DNA of 64,000 nucleotides, taken from Streptomyces kronopolitis (lineage in GTDB: Bacteria > Actinomycetota > Actinomycetes > Streptomycetales > Streptomycetaceae). The stretch covers positions 62,001-126,000 of the forward strand of contig NZ_BMND01000019.1 of the NCBI RefSeq assembly GCF_014646275.1, given 5' to 3'. Position numbers and translations under genes: made by a program. Positions 1-8,634 of this stretch are shown in pieces. The first letter of the stretch is position 1. Each line of letters begins with the position of its first letter. The notes beneath the pieces were generated by a model that was not told the origin of the DNA, ran no database searches, and worked only from the letters and a program-made list of their open reading frames with translations.

Positions 1-3000
1 GGCGGCGACCGCCTCCAGCCCGCCCTCCTGGCGCAGTTCGGCCAGTTCGGCGAGGTTCCAGGCGGCGGCGCCGACCACGCTGAGGCTGCGCGGACCGCGC
101 CGCTGGACCGTGCCGCGCACCAGCAGCAGCCAGGAGTGGAAGATCGTGTGCGCACAGGCCTCGTGGCTGTCGTCGAAGAAGGCGCAGTCGACCAGGCCCG
201 TGCTGTCGTCGAGGGTGGTGAAGATGACCCGCCGGCCGGAGCGGATCGGTGGCGTCTGGGTGGCCGCCTTGGCGCCGGCGACCAGCACCGTCTCGCCGTG
301 CCGGGCCTCCCTCAGCAGCCGGGCCGGCAGCGCCCCCAGCTCCGCGAGGAACTCCTGGTGGTCGGCCATCAGATGGCGGGAGGCGTCCATGCCGAGGACG
401 CCCAGCTCGGCGCTGAGCCGTTCGACCTCGCCGAGGTCGGGCAGCCCCGCGGGCTCGACCGGATCGGCCGCCGCCCCCGGCTCCGCGTCCGCCCCGTCGA
501 GGGCCCGGTCCGGCAGCGCCAGCTGGCCGCCGGACGCCTGCCGCCCGCGGTGGTGCAGCTCGGCGACGTGCAGCAGCAGATCCCGCCGGTTCGCGCCGAA
601 GGCGTCCAACGCGCCCACCCGGGCGAGGCGTTCGGCCACCGGGCGACTCGGCCTGGCCCGCTGCCACAGGTCCTGGAGCGAGTGGTAGGGCTGCCCCGCC
701 TCGATCCGCCGCGCCTCGGCCTCGCTCATGCCGTGCACATCGCAGAACGCGAGCCGCAGCCCCCAGACCGCGCCGGACCGGCCCCCGGAACCGCCGGGAC
801 CGACGGAACCCAACCCGGCACCGGACACCAGTTCGATTCGATGAGCGAGGGCCGAGCGGTTCACGTCCAGCGGCAGCACCGGCACCCCGCGCCGCCGCGC
901 GTCCGCGAGCAGCAGCCGCTTCGGGTACATCCCGGGGTCATGGGTGAGCAGCCCGGCGTAGAAGGCCGCGGGGTGGTGCGCCTTGAGCCAGGCCGACTGG
1001 TAGGTGGGGACCGCGAAGGCCACCGCGTGCGCCTTGCAGAAGCCGTACGAGCCGAAGGCCTCGACGATCTCCCAGGTGCGGGCGATGACATCGGACGGAT
1101 AGCCGCGCCGCCCGGCGCACTGCGCGAACCAGGCGCGGACCCGGCCCTGGAGTTCGGGGTGCGACAGGGCCCGCCGCTTCTCGTCCGCCTCGTCCCGCTG
1201 ACAGCCCGTCATGATCCGCAGCAGCTCGATGATCTGCTCGTGGAACACCACCACCCCGTAGGTCTCGCGCAGCGGTTCCGCCAGGTCGGGGTGCGGATAG
1301 CGGATCGCCTTGCGGCCGTGCCGGGCCTCGATGAAGGGCCGCACCATATCGGCGGCGACCGGCCCCGGCCGGAAGAGGGAGATGTCGACGACCAGATCGT
1401 GGAAGGTGGCGGGCTGGAGCCTGCCGACCAGGTCGCGCTGGCCCGGCGACTCGATCTGGAAGCAGCCGAGGGTCTCGGTCGAGCGGATCAGCGTATACGT
1501 CGCCTCGTCTCCGGGCGGCACCTGCGCGGGGTCGTCGAGGTCGATCCGGCGTCCGGTGGCCCGGCCGATCTCGGCGACCGCGTGCGCCATCGCGGACTGC
1601 ATCCGCACGCCCAGCACATCGAGCTTGAGCAGCCCCATCTCCTCCACGTCGTCCTTGTCGAACTGGGACATCGCGAAGTGCTCGCCGCTGGTGGGCACGG
1701 TGGGCGTGCGGTCCAGCAGGGTGGCGTCGGAGAGCAGCACCCCGCACGGGTGCATGGCGATCCCGCGCGGCAGCGCGTCCAGCGCCTCGACCAGCTGCCA
1801 CAGCCGCTCGTCGCCGGCCTCCCGCACCCCGCGCAGCTCCGGCAGCTCGGCCAGCGCCGTCCGCGCGTCACGGGCGCGGATGTGCGGAAAGGCCTTGGCG
1901 AGGCGGTCCACCCGGGCCGGGTCCATGCCCAGCGCCGCGCCCACGTCCCGTACCGCGTGCCGCACCCGGTAGGTCTCGGGCATCGAGACCGTGGCGACCC
2001 GCTCCGCGCCGAACCGGTCGAAGATCGCGCGGTAGACCTCCAGCCGGCGGGCGGATTCCACGTCGATGTCGATGTCCGGCAGCGCCGCCCGCCGCTCGGA
2101 CAGGAAGCGCTCCATCAGCAGCCCGTGGGCGACCGGGTCGGCGTGGGCGATGCCCAGGAGGTGGTTGACCAGGGACCCGGCGCCGGACCCCCGGGCCGCG
2201 ACCCGGATCCCCCGCTCCTTGATGTCCGCCACGACCTGGGCGACCGTCAGGAAGTACGAGGGGAAGCCCAGTCGTTCGATCGTGCGCAGCTCGTCCTCCA
2301 GCCGCGCCCAGCGCGCACGGTCGCGGTCGTATCCGCGCAGCACCATCCCGGCGGCGCAGTGCGAGCGCAGCACCCGGGCGGCGGTGCGGTGCTCCGCGCC
2401 GACCAGCCGCGGCTCGGGGAAGTGGACCCGGCCGAGCCCGATGTCGTCCTGCGGATCGACCAGGCACTCGCCGGCGGTCTCCTCGGTCATGGCGAGCAGC
2501 CGGTGGGCGAGGTCGCGCCGGAAGCCGGCGGCCTCGGCGATCCGCCCGGCGGTGCGGCGCATCGCGGCGGCGTCCTTGAGCCAGCGCTCCCCGCCGTCCC
2601 AGGTCTCGGGCCGGCGCCGGTCCACCGGCACCAGGCGGCGGGCGGAGTCCAGGACGTCGGCGACCGGGCCCTGGCCGGGGTCGGCATAGCGGACCGCGTT
2701 GGTCAGGACGGCGCGGATGCCCTGGTCGACGGCGAAGCCGAGGGTGCGGGCGGCCAGCCGTGCCGAGCCGGGTCCGCTGCCGGACCGCCCGTGGTCGACG
2801 ACCTCCAGGCGCAGCCCCTCGCCGTACAGCTCCCGCCAGGGCGCGACGAGCCGGGCGGCGCGGTCCGGGCGGCCGGCGGCCAGCGCCCGGCCGACCTCGG
2901 AGTCCGGTCCGAGCAGCACGGTCAGCCCGTCCGCGGCGGCTTCCAGGGAGCTCCACGCGAGGACGGGCCGCTCGGCCGCGCCCGCGTGGGCGGCCGAGAC

Positions 3001-3360
3001 CAGCCGGCACAGGGCGGCCCAGCCGGCCGCGCCGTCGCGGGCCAGGAAGACGGCGCGGGCGGCGGACTCGTCGAGGAAGGCGCCGCCGCGCACCGGGGTG
3101 CGCCGCCGCACGGCGGGGTTGCCGGCCGGGGGGTCCACCACGTGCTCCGCCACGGCGAGTTCGCTGCCGAACAGCGGGCGGACTCCCGCCTCGGCGGCGG
3201 CCTTGGCGAACCGCACGGCCCCGGAGAGCCCGTCCCGGTCGGTCAGCGCGAGGGCGTCCATGCCGCGTTCGGCGGCGCGCTCGGCGAGGCGCTCCGGGTG
3301 GGAGGCGCCGTAGCGCAGGGAGAAGCCCGAAGCGGTGTGCAGATGCGTGAACCCTGGCAT
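1..3360 (-). CDS. dnaE2: Error-prone DNA polymerase III alpha subunit, DnaE2 type (3' end outside window)
   Basis: Catalytic subunit of the damage-inducible, mutagenic C-family polymerase that acts with ImuA'/ImuB in translesion synthesis. The first 1120 residues are present. An N-terminal PHP domain opens with FTHLHTASGFS; the palm motif PDIDIDVES lies near residues 420-430 and carries the catalytic aspartates; FKPGP-like SLFRPGP and a helix-hairpin-helix region follow, then an OB-fold (VLVAGAKAATQTPP) near the edge of the window. The short N-terminus and GFCKAHA motif favour DnaE2 over the replicative DnaE1. The start is the ATG at 3360 (MPGFTHLHT). The stop codon is beyond base 1. No imuA'/imuB is visible on the upstream side. 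Position next to the other genes here agrees with the S. coelicolor dnaE2 region. Certainty is high for the family and good for the DnaE2 subtype. Confidence 0.93.
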   Translation of the reverse strand, partial: MPGFTHLHTASGFSLRYGASHPERLAERAAERGMDALALTDRDGLSGAVRFAKAAAEAGVRPLFGSELAVAEHVVDPPAGNPAVRRRTPVRGGAFLDESAARAVFLARDGAAGWAALCRLVSAAHAGAAERPVLAWSSLEAAADGLTVLLGPDSEVGRALAAGRPDRAARLVAPWRELYGEGLRLEVVDHGRSGSGPGSARLAARTLGFAVDQGIRAVLTNAVRYADPGQGPVADVLDSARRLVPVDRRRPETWDGGERWLKDAAAMRRTAGRIAEAAGFRRDLAHRLLAMTEETAGECLVDPQDDIGLGRVHFPEPRLVGAEHRTAARVLRSHCAAGMVLRGYDRDRARWARLEDELRTIERLGFPSYFLTVAQVVADIKERGIRVAARGSGAGSLVNHLLGIAHADPVAHGLLMERFLSERRAALPDIDIDVESARRLEVYRAIFDRFGAERVATVSMPETYRVRHAVRDVGAALGMDPARVDRLAKAFPHIRARDARTALAELPELRGVREAGDERLWQLVEALDALPRGIAMHPCGVLLSDATLLDRTPTVPTSGEHFAMSQFDKDDVEEMGLLKLDVLGVRMQSAMAHAVAEIGRATGRRIDLDDPAQVPPGDEATYTLIRSTETLGCFQIESPGQRDLVGRLQPATFHDLVVDISLFRPGPVAADMVRPFIEARHGRKAIRYPHPDLAEPLRETYGVVVFHEQIIELLRIMTGCQRDEADEKRRALSHPELQGRVRAWFAQCAGRRGYPSDVIARTWEIVEAFGSYGFCKAHAVAFAVPTYQSAWLKAHHPAAFYAGLLTHDPGMYPKRLLLADARRRGVPVLPLDVNRSALAHRIELVSGAGLGSVGPGGSGGRSGAVWGLRLAFCDVHGMSEAEARRIEAGQPYHSLQDLWQRARPSRPVAERLARVGALDAFGANRRDLLLHVAELHHRGRQASGGQLALPDRALDGADAEPGAAADPVEPAGLPDLGEVERLSAELGVLGMDASRHLMADHQEFLAELGALPARLLREARHGETVLVAGAKAATQTPPIRSGRRVIFTTLDDSTGLVDCAFFDDSHEACAHTIFHSWLLLVRGTVQRRGPRSLSVVGAAAWNLAELAELRQEGGLEAVAA

Positions 3361-3581
3361 CCGCACCTCCCGCGCCTCATCCGCCCCGACCGACCCTGTG
3401 TCCCCCGCTCCTCTCCTCCACCATACCCGTCCATCGAACATTCGTACGAAGAGACGCCGAAGATCACCGCCCCACCCGTCCGCCGATCGGCCCCACCCGC
3501 TCTGCACGGCCCCCGCGCCGCCCGGAAGATAGGGGGACAAAAGCACCGGACCGCCCGCCGCGAGGTGGCAGGGAGCGCTAC

Positions 3582-4616
3582 ATGGCCACGACGGACGACG
3601 GCACCCGCACCACCTTCCTCACGGAGGTGAAGAGCGCGGTGACCCCGCGCGCCTCGCTGCTGGTGCTCGGCGTGCTGGGGCTGATGACCGCGTTCATCAC
3701 GTCGTACACCGGCGCCTTCCACCACCCCCGGCCGACCGACGTACCGCTCGCCGTGGTCGCCCCCGCGCCGGCCGGCGGACAGCTGGTGCACTCCCTGGAC
3801 CGGCTGCCCGGCTCCCCCCTGGACCCGCGCGCGGCGCCCACCGAACGGCAGGCGCGGCAGCGGATCGCGGACCGGGAGGTCGCCGGGGCCCTGATCGTCG
3901 ACCCGCGCGGCGGCACCGACCGGCTGCTGGTCGCCGGCGGCGGTGGCACCTCCCTGGCCCAGGCGCTCGAACAGGTCGTCCGCCCGGTGGAGAAGGCCCG
4001 GCACCGCACCGTCCGCACGGTGGACGTGCGCCCGGTCGCACCGGGCGACGGCCGCAGCCTGTCGGCCTTCTACCTCGTCGTCGGCTGGTGCGTCGGCGGC
4101 TATCTGTGCGCCGCGATCCTGGCGATCAGCGCCGGGGCGCGCCCCTCCAACGGGCACCGGGCGGTCATCCGGCTGGCCGCGCTGGCGGTGTACGCGATCG
4201 CCGCCGGGCTGGCCGGCGCGGTCGTCGTCGGGCCGGTCCTCGACGCCCTGCCCGGCACGTTCTTCGGGCTGTGGGGGCTGGGCGCCCTGGTCGTCTTCGC
4301 GGTGGGTGCCACCACCCTGGCCTGCCAGGCCCTGCTGGGCATCCTCGGCATCGGCCTGGCGATCCTGCTGATCGTCATCCTGGGCAACCCGAGCGCGGGC
4401 GGCGCCTACCCCTACCCCCTGCTGCCCCCGTTCTGGCGCGCCATCGGCCCCGCCCTGCCGCCGGGTGCGGGCACCTGGGCGGCACGCTCCCTCGCCTACT
4501 TCCGGGGCAGCGCCCTCACCGGCCCGCTCCTGGTGCTCTCCGCCTGGGCGGTGGGCGGCACCCTGCTCACCCTGGCCCTGTCGGTCTTCCGCACGAAGGA
4601 TGTGACCCCCGCATGA
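3582..4616 (+). CDS. Multi-spanning membrane protein, ABC-2/DUF3533-like
   Basis: A 344-residue membrane protein of unknown function. One hydrophobic segment lies near residues 24-44, followed by an extracytoplasmic region of about 120 residues, then roughly five further segments between residues 145 and 335. This plan (one N-terminal helix, large outer loop, C-terminal membrane block) resembles YhgE/Pip and ABC-2 type permease-like proteins. The start ATG at 3582 follows a GGCAGGGAG-type ribosome-binding site. The stop overlaps the ATG of the next gene (ATGA at 4613-4616), so the two are translationally coupled. No ATPase gene is adjacent. An exporter component or a lipid or surface-associated membrane protein is possible; the family assignment is an inference from topology. 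Confidence 0.75.
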   Translation: MATTDDGTRTTFLTEVKSAVTPRASLLVLGVLGLMTAFITSYTGAFHHPRPTDVPLAVVAPAPAGGQLVHSLDRLPGSPLDPRAAPTERQARQRIADREVAGALIVDPRGGTDRLLVAGGGGTSLAQALEQVVRPVEKARHRTVRTVDVRPVAPGDGRSLSAFYLVVGWCVGGYLCAAILAISAGARPSNGHRAVIRLAALAVYAIAAGLAGAVVVGPVLDALPGTFFGLWGLGALVVFAVGATTLACQALLGILGIGLAILLIVILGNPSAGGAYPYPLLPPFWRAIGPALPPGAGTWAARSLAYFRGSALTGPLLVLSAWAVGGTLLTLALSVFRTKDVTPA

Positions 4617-4936
4617 CCATCTCCGCCGGCCGGCTGTCCCACCCCGCGGTCCGTGCCCTGGTCACGGCCCTCAACAACCATGACGAGCAGGCGTTCTTCG
4701 ACGCCCTGACCGCCGACGCCACGATGTCCGACGACGGGGCCGACCGGGACCTGCGGGAGTGGTGCGACCGGGAGGTCTTCGCCACCCGCGGCCACCTGGA
4801 CGTGCGCTCCGAGTCGGACCACGGGCTGTCCCTCGTCGCCGACTACCGCAACGACACCTGGGGCGAGATGCGGACGCGCTGGAGGTTCACGGTGGCGGAC
4901 GGCAAGGTCAGCCGCTTCGAGACCGGGCAGGCGTGA
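4613..4936 (+). CDS. Small NTF2/SnoaL-fold protein
   Basis: A 107-residue protein with the look of an NTF2-like (SnoaL) single domain: an N-terminal helix with ALVTALNNHDEQAFFDALT, then AFATDATMSDDG-type text and a C-terminal pair of strands (RTRWRFTVADGKVSRFETGQA). Such domains bind small hydrophobic ligands or act as cyclases, isomerases or simple ligand-binding proteins; no catalytic set can be assigned. The start ATG overlaps the stop of the upstream membrane-protein gene by 4 nt, which suggests coupled expression and a shared function. It faces the SDR gene tail to tail with a 54-nt gap. Confidence 0.75.
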   Translation: MTISAGRLSHPAVRALVTALNNHDEQAFFDALTADATMSDDGADRDLREWCDREVFATRGHLDVRSESDHGLSLVADYRNDTWGEMRTRWRFTVADGKVSRFETGQA

Positions 4937-4990
4937 GGCCCGCTCCCCCGCCCGCGGGCACGTGAGGCCGCCTCGCCCGCCCGCGGCGGC

Positions 4991-5761
4991 TCACATGTGC
5001 GTGCCGCCGTCGATCCGGATCTCCGTGCCGGTGATGAAGGCGCCGTCCTGCGAGGCGAGCATCGCGATCACGCCCGCGACCGTCTCCGGGGCCGCGAAGC
5101 CCTCGCCGAGGGCCGGGGTGAGCTTGGCGAAGAGGGACATGTCGGCGTCGTCGGGCAGCCCCGGGCCGCGTCCGTGGGTCATCCCGCTGGCGATCGAGCC
5201 CGGCGCCACGCACACCGCGCGCAGCCCCTGCTTGCTGTACTCGGCGGCGATGGCGTGCGTCATGGACTGGACGCCGCCCTTGCTCGCCGCGTAGGCCGCC
5301 ATGTACGGGTGCGCGAACGCGGCGGACGTGGAGCTGAAGTTGACCACGACCGGCGAGCGGCCCTCCAGGAGGGCGGGCAGCGCCTCGCGGGTCATCAGGA
5401 ACGTACCGGTCAGATTGATCGAGATGATCTTGTTGAAGAGGTCCAGGCCGGTCTCGTGGGTGTGCGCGGAACGCAGGATGCCGGCCGCGTTGACCAGGAC
5501 GTCCAGGCCGCCGAGGCCGGCGACCGCGGCGGCGACGCCGGAGCGGACCGCCGCCTCGTCGGCTATGTCCAGCACCGCCGTCTCCAGCCGCCCGCCCGTC
5601 CCGTCCTCGGCGGCGCGGGCGGCGGTGCCCCGCAGCCCCTCCGCGTCGATGTCCGCGGCGACCACCCGGGCGCCCTCGGCGAGGAGCCGGTGGACGGTGG
5701 CCCGCCCGATGCCCGAACCGGCTCCGGTGATCAGGGCACGGCGTCCGTCAAAGCGATCCAT
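4991..5761 (-). CDS. Short-chain dehydrogenase/reductase (classical SDR)
   Basis: A cytoplasmic NAD(P)-dependent oxidoreductase of 256 residues, the usual size for classical SDRs. The cofactor motif TGAGSGIGRA lies near residue 12, NAAG near residue 90, the catalytic serine in NFSSTSAAF, and the catalytic pair in YAASKGG. The start ATG at 5761 follows a CGGAG site 7 nt upstream. It is transcribed divergently from a TetR-family regulator across a 105-nt region with two perfect inverted repeats, so it is probably the target of that regulator. An acidic residue (AADIDAEG) after the second strand favours NAD(H) over NADP(H). The substrate cannot be read from the sequence. Confidence 0.93.
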   Translation of the reverse strand: MDRFDGRRALITGAGSGIGRATVHRLLAEGARVVAADIDAEGLRGTAARAAEDGTGGRLETAVLDIADEAAVRSGVAAAVAGLGGLDVLVNAAGILRSAHTHETGLDLFNKIISINLTGTFLMTREALPALLEGRSPVVVNFSSTSAAFAHPYMAAYAASKGGVQSMTHAIAAEYSKQGLRAVCVAPGSIASGMTHGRGPGLPDDADMSLFAKLTPALGEGFAAPETVAGVIAMLASQDGAFITGTEIRIDGGTHM

Positions 5762-5806
5762 GGTCCAGCTCCGTTCTCGGGATTCTCCGGCACGCTAACT
5801 CCGAAG

Positions 5807-5848
5807 TGGCACATTGTGCCAATGTCACATGGTGTGCCGTTACGGCAC
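5807..5848. promoter_or_regulatory. Two palindromic operators between SDR and TetR genes
   Basis: Two perfect 6-3-6 inverted repeats lie in the divergent promoter region: TGGCAC-ATT-GTGCCA at 5807-5821 and GTGCCG-TTA-CGGCAC at 5834-5848, 27 bp apart from start to start. The second ends 18 nt before the TetR start codon, the first lies 45 nt before the SDR start codon. The spacing and the matching half-site GTGCC(A/G) fit cooperative binding of a TetR-family dimer that controls both genes. Binding is inferred from position and symmetry only. Confidence 0.65.
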
Positions 5849-5866
5849 GACACGTAGGCTGCCCCC

Positions 5867-6625
5867 ATGCCCTCGGTGTCCGAACCCGCCCCGCTTCCCC
5901 GCCCCTCGCTCACCGCACGACGCAAGGCCGAGACCCGGCTGGAGATCGCCCGGACCGCGGCCGCGCTGTTCGCGGAGCGTGGCGCCGCCGTCACCGCCGA
6001 CGAGATCGCACGCGCCTCGGGCGTCGCGCTGCGCACCTTCTACCGCTACTTCCGCACCAAGGAGGAGGCGGTGGTGCCGCTGCTCGCCGGCGGGGTGCGG
6101 GAGTGGGTCGACGAGCTGACGGCGGCGCCGGCCGCCCCGGACGCGCCCCCCGTGTGCGAGGTGCTGGAGCGGGCGGCCCGCCGGGCGCTGACCCCCGCGG
6201 ACGCGCCGGCCGCCGAGTCGCTGCGCCTGACCCGCGGGCTGCTGCGGGCGATGCCGGGCGACCCGGCGCTGCGCGCGGTCTGGCACCGGGTGCACCACGA
6301 CGCCGAGGAGGCGCTGGTGCCGGTCCTGGAGCGGCTGACCGGCGCCGGGCCGCTGGAGGTACGGCTGGCCGCGGCGGCCGCGAACAGCGCGCTGCGGGTC
6401 GCCGTCGAGCAGTGGGCGGCGGGCGACGAGCCGCCGGACGGGCCCCGGGGCCCGGCGGCACTGGTGGCGCGGAGCATGCGGGCGCTGACGGCCGGTATGC
6501 CGGAGCTGACCGGGGTACACGGACGGGCGGGGACCCGCGGACGGGGAGCGAACGAGACGTCCGGCCGCACGGCGCGGGGGCGGCGCGGCGACGGGCCGGC
6601 GGGCACCGGGAAACCGGGCCGGTAG
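5867..6625 (+). CDS. TetR-family transcriptional regulator
   Basis: A DNA-binding regulator of 252 residues. Residues about 20-75 form the TetR helix-turn-helix (ARTAAALFAERGAAVTADEI, then GVALRTFYRYFRTKEEAV). The ligand-binding C-terminal part is the variable TetR_C type, and the last 35 residues are a disordered Gly/Arg-rich tail, longer than usual. It is divergent from the SDR gene, and the region between them holds two matching palindromes, so it probably represses the SDR and itself. The inducer is unknown. The ATG at 5867 is the only start that keeps the N-terminus of the HTH complete. Confidence 0.92.
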   Translation: MPSVSEPAPLPRPSLTARRKAETRLEIARTAAALFAERGAAVTADEIARASGVALRTFYRYFRTKEEAVVPLLAGGVREWVDELTAAPAAPDAPPVCEVLERAARRALTPADAPAAESLRLTRGLLRAMPGDPALRAVWHRVHHDAEEALVPVLERLTGAGPLEVRLAAAAANSALRVAVEQWAAGDEPPDGPRGPAALVARSMRALTAGMPELTGVHGRAGTRGRGANETSGRTARGRRGDGPAGTGKPGR

Positions 6626-6637
6626 CGCTTCGAGGAA

Positions 6638-6653
6638 GGCCCGACGGCGGGCC
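6638..6653 (+). terminator. Short hairpin after the TetR gene
   Basis: GGCCCG-ACGG-CGGGCC lies 12 nt after the TetR stop codon. It is a short GC-rich stem without a T-run, as is usual for intrinsic terminators in this GC range, but weak. Confidence 0.4.
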
Positions 6654-6778
6654 GGTAAGGCGGGCAGCGGCGGTCCGGCTCTTACCTCGGCGGGCGCCCG
6701 GCACCGCTCGGAGGGACCCTCCGGCCCCCCTCTTCGGCCAATCGCCGGAGATCGAAACCCGCCCGAACGGCCGGTCGG

Positions 6779-6788
6779 TGGCCGGATC
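6779..6788 (+). promoter_or_regulatory. AdpA-like box upstream of the SSI gene
   Basis: TGGCCGGATC agrees with all ten positions of the published AdpA consensus. AdpA is known to activate secreted proteases and the STI/SSI inhibitors in Streptomyces. A ten-base degenerate match occurs by chance about once in several kilobases, so its value rests on the similar boxes before both neighbouring protease genes. Confidence 0.35.
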
Positions 6789-7027
6789 CCGGCACACCGG
6801 AGCGCGCCGCCGCTTGCCGGAAGCATGACGAACGGGGCAACCCCGCTGGCCGCACGGCACTCCGACCCACCCGTGCCGCATCTACTCCGGCCGGTTCGCG
6901 CCATTACCCTCAGCTTTCGAGTAACGACTCAAAGTGAACGCTTCAAGCGCACTCAAGGTGCTTTCGGGGTGCGGTTGGGCCAGACTCCCGTCCGGTATCT
7001 GCACCTTCGAGATAGGGAGTGTTCGTC

Positions 7028-7468
7028 ATGCGGTACATCACTGGGGCGGTCGCGCTCGGCGCGGCACTGGTTCTGGGCACCCTGGCCACCACGGCGCAGG
7101 CCGTGGCCGCCCCGGCGCAGCCCGCGCGGACCGGTGGCCTGTACGCCCCGAGTGAACTGGTGCTGACGATGGGCCAGGGCGACAGCCGTGCGACCGCCAC
7201 GGTGCAGCGTGCGGTGACGCTCACCTGCATGCCGAAGTCCGGCGGCAGCCACCCGAACGCGATAGCCGCCTGCGACCAACTGCGCACGGTGGCCGGCGAC
7301 TTCAGCGCGGTGACCGCCGCGCCGTCACAGCGGCTGTGTACCAAGGAGTGGGCTCCCGTCGTGGTCACCGCGGACGGCGTCTGGCAGGGCAAGCGGGTGT
7401 CGTACACCTACACCTTCGCCAACCCCTGCACGATGACCGACGGCCGCGGTTCGGTCTTCGACTTCTGA
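7028..7468 (+). CDS. Secreted subtilisin-inhibitor-like protein (SSI family) with Lys at P1
   Basis: A secreted serine-protease inhibitor of the Streptomyces SSI family (I16). The 146-residue precursor starts at the ATG at 7028 with GGGAG 9 nt upstream; a GTG 9 nt earlier lacks a site. Residues 1 to about 32 are a signal peptide (ALVLGTLATTAQAVAAPAQ). The mature part keeps LYAPSELVLT, four cysteines for two disulfides, the segment VDGVWQGKRVSY (here ADGVWQGKRVSYTYTF) and the C-terminal SVFDF. The reactive loop reads LCTKEW where SSI itself has MCPMVY, so the P1 residue is Lys. That points to inhibition of trypsin-like as well as subtilisin-like proteases, as in the STI/SIL subgroup. It converges with a streptogrisin gene, and a strong shared terminator lies between them. 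Confidence 0.95.
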   Translation: MRYITGAVALGAALVLGTLATTAQAVAAPAQPARTGGLYAPSELVLTMGQGDSRATATVQRAVTLTCMPKSGGSHPNAIAACDQLRTVAGDFSAVTAAPSQRLCTKEWAPVVVTADGVWQGKRVSYTYTFANPCTMTDGRGSVFDF

Positions 7469-7479
7469 CCGGACCGTTC

Positions 7480-7518
7480 GCGATCCCCGGGCACCGGACG
7501 GCGGTGCCCGGGGATCGC
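7480..7518. terminator. Bidirectional terminator between SSI and protease genes
   Basis: A perfect 16-bp stem (7480-7495 with 7503-7518) and a 7-nt loop start 11 nt after the SSI stop codon and end 40 nt before the stop of the convergent protease gene. It can serve both transcripts. Confidence 0.8.
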
Positions 7519-7557
7519 CATGTCCGGCAGGTCAGGGCCTCCCGGACCGCGGAGCGG

Positions 7558-8634
7558 TCAGCCGATCTCCGCGCCGTAGGCCTTCAGGGCCTCCGGCACC
7601 GGCTGGAAGAAGGTCTCGCCGCCCTTGGTGCAGTCGCCGCTGCCGCCGGAGGTGAGGCCGATCGCGGCGTCCCCGTCGAAGAGCGCGCCGCCGCTGTCGC
7701 CGGGCTCGGCGCAGACATCGGTCTGGATCAGACCGGTGACCGTGCCCTCCTGGTAGTTGACGCTGGTGTTCAGCGCCTTGACGGTGCCGCCGTGCACCTG
7801 GGTGGTGCTGCCGCTGCGCTGCACCTTCTCACCGACGGTGGCCTCCGCGGCCTTGGTGATCTTCTGCGTGCTGCCGTCGTAGAGGTCGACCTCGCTGGGG
7901 TGCGGGGTGTCGCCGGTGTACTTGGCGAGGGAGAAGTCGTGGCCCGGGAAGGTCGATTCCTCGGTGGTCGCGATCGCCGAGCCGCCCTGCTGGTCGGACC
8001 AGCTCTTGATCTCGTTGCCGCAGTGGCCGGCCGTCAGGAAGTACGGCTTGCCGTCCTTGACCACGTTGAAGCCGAGCGAGCAGCGGGCACCGCTGCCCCA
8101 GATCGCGTCGCCGCCGCCGATGAAGGGCTTGAACTCTCCCTTGCTGCGCTGCACCTCGACCTTGTCCCCGAGGCTCTTGGCGACCTCGGTGAGCCGGTCC
8201 AGCTTGGCGCCCTTGACCGTGCGGTCGGCGGTCACCACGACCTTGTTGCTCTGCGGGTCGATCCCCCAGGACGTACCGGGGATGGTCGCCTTCGCCTTCA
8301 GGGTCTGCCGGGCCGAGTCGAGCTGGGCGAAGGTGTGCTTGACGAATCTGGCTTCCGCCCCCTTCGCCCGCGCCGCTCTGGCCTGTGCCTGGTTCACGAC
8401 GTTGACCACCAGCTTCTTGGCCTTGGCGTCGTAGAACGCACCCGCGGTATCCGTCTTGAGGTGGGAGGCGAGGGTGGTCGCCGCGGCGGAGGTCAGCTTC
8501 GCGAGGGCGGGGGTGGCGGGCGGCGCCGGGGTGGCGTTGGCGTTGGCCAGGGTCACGGTGGCGGTGGCGGCGAGGGCGAGCGCGCCCGCTCCCGCGATCA
8601 CGGCGCGGCGGTGGGGTATGCGACGGTGCTTCAA
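7558..8634 (-). CDS. Secreted streptogrisin-type serine protease with long propeptide (S1E)
   Basis: A secreted chymotrypsin-fold protease of the alpha-lytic/streptogrisin family. With the TTG start at 8634 (GGAAGG 7 nt upstream) it has 358 residues and begins MKHRRIPHRRAV, the usual N-terminus of this family. A twin-arginine-like basic region and hydrophobic signal end near residue 34. A propeptide of about 135 residues (alpha-lytic pro domain) follows, and the mature enzyme starts around residue 171 (FIGGGDAIW). The catalytic triad is His204 in TAGHC, Asp233 in GHDFS and Ser314 in GDSGG. Four cysteines make the two conserved disulfides. The propeptide is about twice as long as that of the second protease, resembling streptogrisin C/D or alpha-lytic precursors. 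The specificity is not certain. Confidence 0.93.
   Translation of the reverse strand: MKHRRIPHRRAVIAGAGALALAATATVTLANANATPAPPATPALAKLTSAAATTLASHLKTDTAGAFYDAKAKKLVVNVVNQAQARAARAKGAEARFVKHTFAQLDSARQTLKAKATIPGTSWGIDPQSNKVVVTADRTVKGAKLDRLTEVAKSLGDKVEVQRSKGEFKPFIGGGDAIWGSGARCSLGFNVVKDGKPYFLTAGHCGNEIKSWSDQQGGSAIATTEESTFPGHDFSLAKYTGDTPHPSEVDLYDGSTQKITKAAEATVGEKVQRSGSTTQVHGGTVKALNTSVNYQEGTVTGLIQTDVCAEPGDSGGALFDGDAAIGLTSGGSGDCTKGGETFFQPVPEALKAYGAEIG

Larger units (their letters stand above)
6626..7027. other. Intergenic region upstream of the SSI gene
   Basis: This 402-nt stretch holds no credible gene. Besides the small hairpin near 6638, it has the sequence TGGCCGGATC at 6779-6788, which fits the AdpA consensus TGGCSNGWWY in full and lies about 240 nt upstream of the SSI start. 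An AT-richer patch at 6905-6960 is the likely promoter area of the SSI gene, but no clear -10/-35 pair could be assigned. Confidence 0.5.

Noticed and set aside
136..3630. A 1164-codon open frame on the plus strand
   Set aside because: It is the shadow of dnaE2 on the minus strand; its translation is low-complexity Arg/Gly/Pro/Ala and has no family features, while the minus strand reads a clear polymerase.
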